Of a stretch of 64,000 nucleotides of DNA, positions 60,840 to 64,000 are shown in pieces. The notes beneath the pieces are model-generated. The model did no database searches. It saw only the letters and a program-made list of their open reading frames with translations, and was not told where the DNA came from. The stretch is from a virus: IMG/VR virus record IMGVR_UViG_3300046665_000548, positions 62,001 through 126,000 of that record. One strand, given 5' to 3'. The position numbers and the translations under genes are program-made. The stretch's first letter is position 1, and each line of letters begins with the position of its first letter.

Positions 60840-61046
60840 ATGAGCATCTTGAATTGCAACATCTCAATGAACGACAAGGTGATTCGGATTTCGAATCTTA
60901 ACGCCGCCTATTCCACTATTTCCAGGCACCGGACCATGGACACGGGTCCAGTTCTGGCCTCCCTGCAAAACGAGATCGACGCTCTGAATAAGTCCGTCGA
61001 AGGCGATGTCGCCATGTACCGGTCGAACGGTAACCGCTGGCCGTAA
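60840..61046 (+). CDS. Small early hypothetical protein
   Basis: 68 residues, with GAGGAG seven bases before the ATG. Short strands, then a helix (PVLASLQNEIDALNKSVEGD). No family recognised. First after an early-type promoter. Confidence 0.7.
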   Translation: MSILNCNISMNDKVIRISNLNAAYSTISRHRTMDTGPVLASLQNEIDALNKSVEGDVAMYRSNGNRWP

Positions 61047-61093
61047 GCGAGCGGTTCGACACTTGCGATCCCGGATCAATTTTGGAGTTTAAC

Positions 61094-61405
61094 ATGGCAC
61101 GCAACGTCAGCGGTTCACTGCTTCCCTCGAACTCGCCCGAAATTCTCAAGCCGGTCGAGACTCCCTTTGGGGTCTTGCAGGTGCGAGTTCTCGAACAACT
61201 CGACGCTCATGGCTTGTTCCTCAAGCATGAGCGCGGAGAAACCATTCTGGCAGAGCACGGCAACGGGTTTTCGTGCTTCGAGCTTGGCGAGCGTATGGTC
61301 AAGGGCGATGAAAAGCGCGTTCGTGATCAGGCCAAGTACATTCTCGACTGCGGCGGCATGGCCCGCAATATCGAGCATATCGTCAGCTATATGAAGATCG
61401 ACTGA
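61094..61405 (+). CDS. Early hypothetical protein
   Basis: 103 residues from the ATG at 61094 after TGGAG. Mixed alpha/beta (EILKPVETPFGVLQVRVLEQ, RGETILAEHGNGFSCFELGE, a DQAKYILDCGGMARN helix). No motif or family recognised. Five bases before the next gene. Confidence 0.7.
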   Translation: MARNVSGSLLPSNSPEILKPVETPFGVLQVRVLEQLDAHGLFLKHERGETILAEHGNGFSCFELGERMVKGDEKRVRDQAKYILDCGGMARNIEHIVSYMKID

Positions 61406-61409
61406 ACCT

Positions 61410-61757
61410 ATGGCGAATTCATTAAATCGAAATTGCGAAGAATGGGGCTTCAAGCCAAAGCCGGACGGCTCCCACCCTGTTCGCGGCGACAAAGTTCGCA
61501 TGTTCAACTGGTATAACGACAAATTCGAAGACACCCAGGTCGCTAAAAGCGGCCAGTACCCGAGCATGTGGCTAAAGAAGGGTGAAAAGCGATTCGGTTG
61601 CGAAGTCTACTATACCTCCATGAGTAAGCCTTGGAACGCCAAAGAAAAGCGTTTTGAGGCCGAGGAAGTTCCCATCGAGCGAACGACTTCTGCGCTTGTC
61701 GAAGAACAGTTTCAATGGGACGCCGAGAATAATCGCTGGAACGTCTACCTCGTCTAG
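61410..61757 (+). CDS. Early hypothetical protein
   Basis: 115 residues. Trp/Tyr-rich beta structure (VRMFNWYNDKFEDTQV, FGCEVYYTSMSKPWNAKEKR, FQWDAENNRWNVYLV) suggesting a compact beta domain. Ends the unit before a new early-type promoter. Function unknown. Confidence 0.7.
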   Translation: MANSLNRNCEEWGFKPKPDGSHPVRGDKVRMFNWYNDKFEDTQVAKSGQYPSMWLKKGEKRFGCEVYYTSMSKPWNAKEKRFEAEEVPIERTTSALVEEQFQWDAENNRWNVYLV

Positions 61758-61769
61758 TTGGTAAAAACG

Positions 61770-61798
61770 CTTGACGTAAGTCCAATCTGTGGTACCTT
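61770..61798 (+). promoter_or_regulatory. Early-type promoter CTTGAC-N15-GGTACCTT
   Basis: CTTGAC at 61770-61775 and GGTACCTT at 61791-61798. It leads the run of small genes from 61823 to the window end. Confidence 0.8.
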
Positions 61799-61822
61799 AG
61801 GATATCAACGGAGAACGATTCG

Positions 61823-62062
61823 ATGCCTGCTCGCGAAATGGTCATTTGGGCGAACCGCACCGGCACCACGCTGCTCCCCGACAACGACCAGTGGACGAAC
61901 CGCTTCGAGGTCCATTCGGAAACCTCCTCGCGCGTCTACATCATCGCGCAGAACAAGGCGAACAAGACCTGGGGCTGCTCCTGCATGGGCTGGAAGCGTC
62001 ACCGCAACTGCAAGCACCTGGGCGCTGTTCAGCCCGCGCTCGCCAAGATCACGGCGCACTGA
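61823..62062 (+). CDS. SWIM-type zinc-finger protein
   Basis: 79 residues. TWGCSCMGWKRHRNCKHL is a C-x-C-x(n)-C-x-H SWIM motif, a zinc fold for binding DNA or protein. The N-terminal strands (RFEVHSETSSRVYIIAQ) may be part of the same domain. First after an early-type promoter. Target unknown. Confidence 0.8.
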   Translation: MPAREMVIWANRTGTTLLPDNDQWTNRFEVHSETSSRVYIIAQNKANKTWGCSCMGWKRHRNCKHLGAVQPALAKITAH

Positions 62063-62232
62063 TGACCTCCAACGAGAGAGAATTACTGCTACAGATCGGC
62101 CGTTGCATGTCTATGCTTATGGCCGAGGCTTCAAGGGGTCATCCGCACCGAACCCTGTTTGAAGATGTTCGAAACGAGCTAATCGGATCGATGGCGAAGG
62201 TGCGTGAAGAATCACCTAAAGAGGTAGGCTGA
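62062..62232 (+). CDS. 56-residue helical early protein
   Basis: Starts at the ATG in TGATG overlapping the SWIM stop. MTSNERELLLQIGRCMSMLM, a HPHRTLFEDVRNELIGSM helix and an acidic tail. Met-rich. No family recognised. Confidence 0.65.
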   Translation: MTSNERELLLQIGRCMSMLMAEASRGHPHRTLFEDVRNELIGSMAKVREESPKEVG

Positions 62233-62233
62233 A

Positions 62234-62602
62234 ATGGGTCGCGCTCGTCTCACCCCGGAAGAACGTGATGCCAAGCGCCGCGAGCGTGCTAAGTTCTCGT
62301 TCTCGGACGCCGCCTACACCCATTACAATCCGAAGACCGAAGGCTATGGTTCCTACGAAGAGTGGGTGCACACGGCCGAACAGCTTCTGAACGACAAGGG
62401 CATTGCTCGCCCGCAGCGCGCCGATACGCAGTTGCAGCGCGATCTCGCGACGCTGTACTTGGACGCGCTGCCGGAGACTGGCGCGATGCTCAAGACGGCA
62501 TTCCGCAACACCCTCAAGATCGTCCATCCGGACGTTGGCGGTTCGAACGAAGCGACGGTCGAGGCCATCAAGGCTTTCGAGCGCCTGTCGAAGCACTATT
62601 GA
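62234..62602 (+). CDS. J-domain (DnaJ-like) protein
   Basis: 122 residues. A basic N-terminus (TPEERDAKRRERAKFSF) and a helical region precede a C-terminal J-domain: LKTAFRNTLKIVHPDVGGS with the HPD loop, then EATVEAIKAFERLSKHY. J-domains stimulate Hsp70 ATPase; the phage may recruit host DnaK. Here the domain is at the end, unlike host DnaJ. Confidence 0.85.
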   Translation: MGRARLTPEERDAKRRERAKFSFSDAAYTHYNPKTEGYGSYEEWVHTAEQLLNDKGIARPQRADTQLQRDLATLYLDALPETGAMLKTAFRNTLKIVHPDVGGSNEATVEAIKAFERLSKHY

Positions 62603-62613
62603 AGGATATCCAG

Positions 62614-62784
62614 ATGGTCTCCGCGTCGAGCAAGAAGGAAATGAAGCAGTCGTTCACCAACGTCGCGAAATTTCTGTCCGGTGTACTGGTTGGCGTTGCG
62701 ATGCTGAAGTTTGGTTTTGGCGAGCGAGACGCAATCGCGGCGGCGGCGGGCATCCCGCTGATCGTCGGCTTCTTTGTGGATTGA
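62614..62784 (+). CDS. Small membrane protein
   Basis: 56 residues from the ATG at 62614 after AAGGA. Polar, Lys-rich start, then two short hydrophobic segments (FLSGVLVGVAMLKFG and AIAAAAGIPLIVGFFVD). Function unknown. Confidence 0.7.
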   Translation: MVSASSKKEMKQSFTNVAKFLSGVLVGVAMLKFGFGERDAIAAAAGIPLIVGFFVD

Positions 62785-62788
62785 GGAC

Positions 62789-63016
62789 ATGGGAATCACT
62801 CGCGACAAGTTTCTGCTGAGGCACGTCACGTTCGGAAAGCGTGACGAACACGGCAACTATACTGTCAACTACAAGGGGCAGCGCATCGGTGATGTTGTCG
62901 AAGACGGCGGCTACTGGTATGGTTGCCCAACGGGTCAGTCCAAGATCGAAGCGTCTTCGCGCCACAATGCCAGCGAGGCCCTGCTCGACGCCTGGATCGC
63001 GGAGCACGGGGAATAA
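62789..63016 (+). CDS. Small hypothetical protein
   Basis: 75 residues from the ATG at 62789. FLLRHVTFGKRDEHGNYTVN, YKGQRIGDVVEDGGYWYGC and an ASEALLDAWIAEHG helix. The strand-helix arrangement recalls double-stranded-RNA-binding-like folds, but the likeness is weak. TAATG overlap with the next gene. Confidence 0.65.
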   Translation: MGITRDKFLLRHVTFGKRDEHGNYTVNYKGQRIGDVVEDGGYWYGCPTGQSKIEASSRHNASEALLDAWIAEHGE

Positions 63017-63231
63017 TGGCAAACACTGACGTAACATCTTCATTGAGCCGTTGCCGGTTCAGAGTCATGCTCTGGATTGATCTTCTCCCGGAAGAAGCAA
63101 AGGCAGAAGCGTCGATGGCAATGGATGCACTGATGCATACTGCTATTCGTGAAATCGAGCAGGCGTACCGGGATGGTATGACTCACCGATCCGATGCGGT
63201 GCAGTCTCAAAAGATGAAGAACGGAAAATAG
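63016..63231 (+). CDS. Small hypothetical protein
   Basis: 71 residues; TAATG overlap supports the start. One strand pair and a long helix (EASMAMDALMHTAIREIEQA) with a polar tail. No family recognised. Confidence 0.65.
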   Translation: MANTDVTSSLSRCRFRVMLWIDLLPEEAKAEASMAMDALMHTAIREIEQAYRDGMTHRSDAVQSQKMKNGK

Positions 63232-63235
63232 GAGG

Positions 63236-63595
63236 ATGGACCCGTTTTTCTTCTTGACCAGCGATAATCCTCGCGTTCTTACCGAGGACGAGGTTCGGGA
63301 CCTGTTTCTCAAACGTGTGGCGGCTATCTCCAACTACTGGGCTACGAACAAAATCGACGGCGAGCAGGGCTCGGTCAAGGGTCGCTGCGAAGGCGTAGCA
63401 TTCTCCATACTTGCGCTGCTCGATGGCTCCAATGTCGGAATGCCCGGCATGAAGGTTATTCCGAACCCGCACGCCGAGGATGAAGAATATCTTCGGGGCG
63501 ATGGTAAGAATTGGTTTCCGGATGACGTGGATATCGCCGGAGGTCTTCACGAGCATATCCACAAATATTTCAACAACACTCCAGGGGATAAGTGA
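63236..63595 (+). CDS. Early hypothetical protein
   Basis: 119 residues. GGAGG touches the ATG directly, an unusually close ribosome site. Helical (TEDEVRDLFLKRVAAISNYW, CEGVAFSILALLDGS) with an acidic C-terminal half containing HEHIHKYF. The next gene starts at its stop. The pattern looks conserved-phage-like but no family is named. Confidence 0.7.
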   Translation: MDPFFFLTSDNPRVLTEDEVRDLFLKRVAAISNYWATNKIDGEQGSVKGRCEGVAFSILALLDGSNVGMPGMKVIPNPHAEDEEYLRGDGKNWFPDDVDIAGGLHEHIHKYFNNTPGDK

Positions 63596-64000
63596 TGGGC
63601 GAGTATGCACGCAAGCTTCGAGCACGGACGCTCGGCAACACACAAGCCCCAACGGCGGCAGCCGATGCGCCGAAGCAAATGACCAACAGCGAATTTCTCC
63701 ATCAGCGCCAGATGTTCTGCGTGATCGATGGTATTCCATACGTGGCCGCGCCAAACGATTCGCGCTACCATCGGGAATGGATGAACGAACTTGTCGATGG
63801 CGGCCACATTGATGATCGAACCTACAATCAGTCGCCGCGTGGTTTCTACCTTGCGCCAGACATGGTTTGGTATCGCGGGCCGATGCAGCCCGTTGGTATG
63901 CGTGACATTACCGAAAAAATTGCGGTCCTCACGCTGATGATGGCGTTGCCGCAAGAGACCATGGTTTATTCGGGCGCGCGGTCGGGGCACGACGACGTGC
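63595..64000 (+). CDS. Hypothetical protein, cut by the window edge
   Basis: An ATG overlapping the preceding stop (TGATG) opens a frame that stays open for the last 135 codons. The visible part has a basic start (MGEYARKLRARTLGNTQ), FCVIDGIPYVAAPNDSRYHR, GGHIDDRTYN and MRDITEKIAVLTLMMAL, then continues off the window. No family recognised. Confidence 0.7.
   Translation, partial: MGEYARKLRARTLGNTQAPTAAADAPKQMTNSEFLHQRQMFCVIDGIPYVAAPNDSRYHREWMNELVDGGHIDDRTYNQSPRGFYLAPDMVWYRGPMQPVGMRDITEKIAVLTLMMALPQETMVYSGARSGHDDV

Noticed and set aside
1-64000. Integrase, attachment sites, transposons, CRISPR arrays and rRNA
   Set aside because: None could be supported; the only mobile elements seen are GIY-YIG and HNH endonuclease genes.

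Overview
This window reads as part of the genome of a large T4-superfamily myovirus, most probably infecting a Rhizobiales (alphaproteobacterial) host. The T4 gene set is visible directly: large terminase, probable small terminase, head-completion protein gp4, tail tube gp19 plus a second tube-like protein, an oversized tail sheath gp18, neck proteins, sheath stabiliser gp15 and a gp1-like dNMP kinase. The host inference rests on a Usg-family protein, an HWE-type histidine kinase and promoters with a CTTGAC -35 box. Genes are packed with 1-20 bp overlaps and switch strand often. No integrase, CRISPR array or ribosomal RNA was seen.

Two promoter classes organise the window. Eleven sites fit CTTGAC-N15-GGTAnnTT and stand before small, mostly unknown genes and nucleotide or RNA-processing enzymes (early-type). 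More than twenty sites carry the T4-late-like core TAAATA before virion genes. In about a dozen of these the core ends only 3-7 bases before the start codon, so the mRNA would begin at or next to the AUG; leaderless late mRNAs are a plausible inference. The tRNA cluster encodes two initiator-type tRNA-Met genes, which fits that idea.

Layout: 1-5.1 kb terminase, Usg, small early genes and a full cysteinyl-tRNA synthetase; 5.1-12.8 kb a leader-bearing virion candidate, early genes, a Nudix fusion, a secreted nuclease; 12.8-25.2 kb virion-associated lysin, terminase/neck/tail genes, a GIY-YIG element, a structured RNA candidate and the sheath; 25.3-31 kb nucleotide enzymes and a neck gene; 31-46 kb a histidine kinase, fatty-acid-hydroxylase-like protein, cyclic-phosphate and RNA-ligase operons, endolysin, gp15 and a multi-HTH protein; 46.4-47.2 kb six tRNAs; 47.8-49.2 kb six tandem paralogues of a mini winged-helix-like protein; 49.2-55.6 kb ten genes sharing an 11-residue N-terminal leader; 55.6-64 kb early genes, FolD, an SDR/dioxygenase pair, SWIM and J-domain proteins.

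The most striking system is the 49.2-55.6 kb block. Ten proteins begin with an almost identical peptide (consensus MNMRDLxxLxE) ending in the L/I-x-E signal that the T4 prohead protease cleaves, and matching in length and design the T4 capsid-targeting sequence (MKTYQEFIAE). Behind it sit varied bodies: ADP-ribosyltransferase-like folds (at least four), GNAT-like acetyltransferases (three or four) and unknowns. The likely reading is a modular arsenal of enzymes packaged in the capsid, trimmed during maturation and injected with the DNA, an enlarged counterpart of T4 Alt and the internal proteins. Similar leaders occur elsewhere at 5103, 8828(-), 12849 and 20337.
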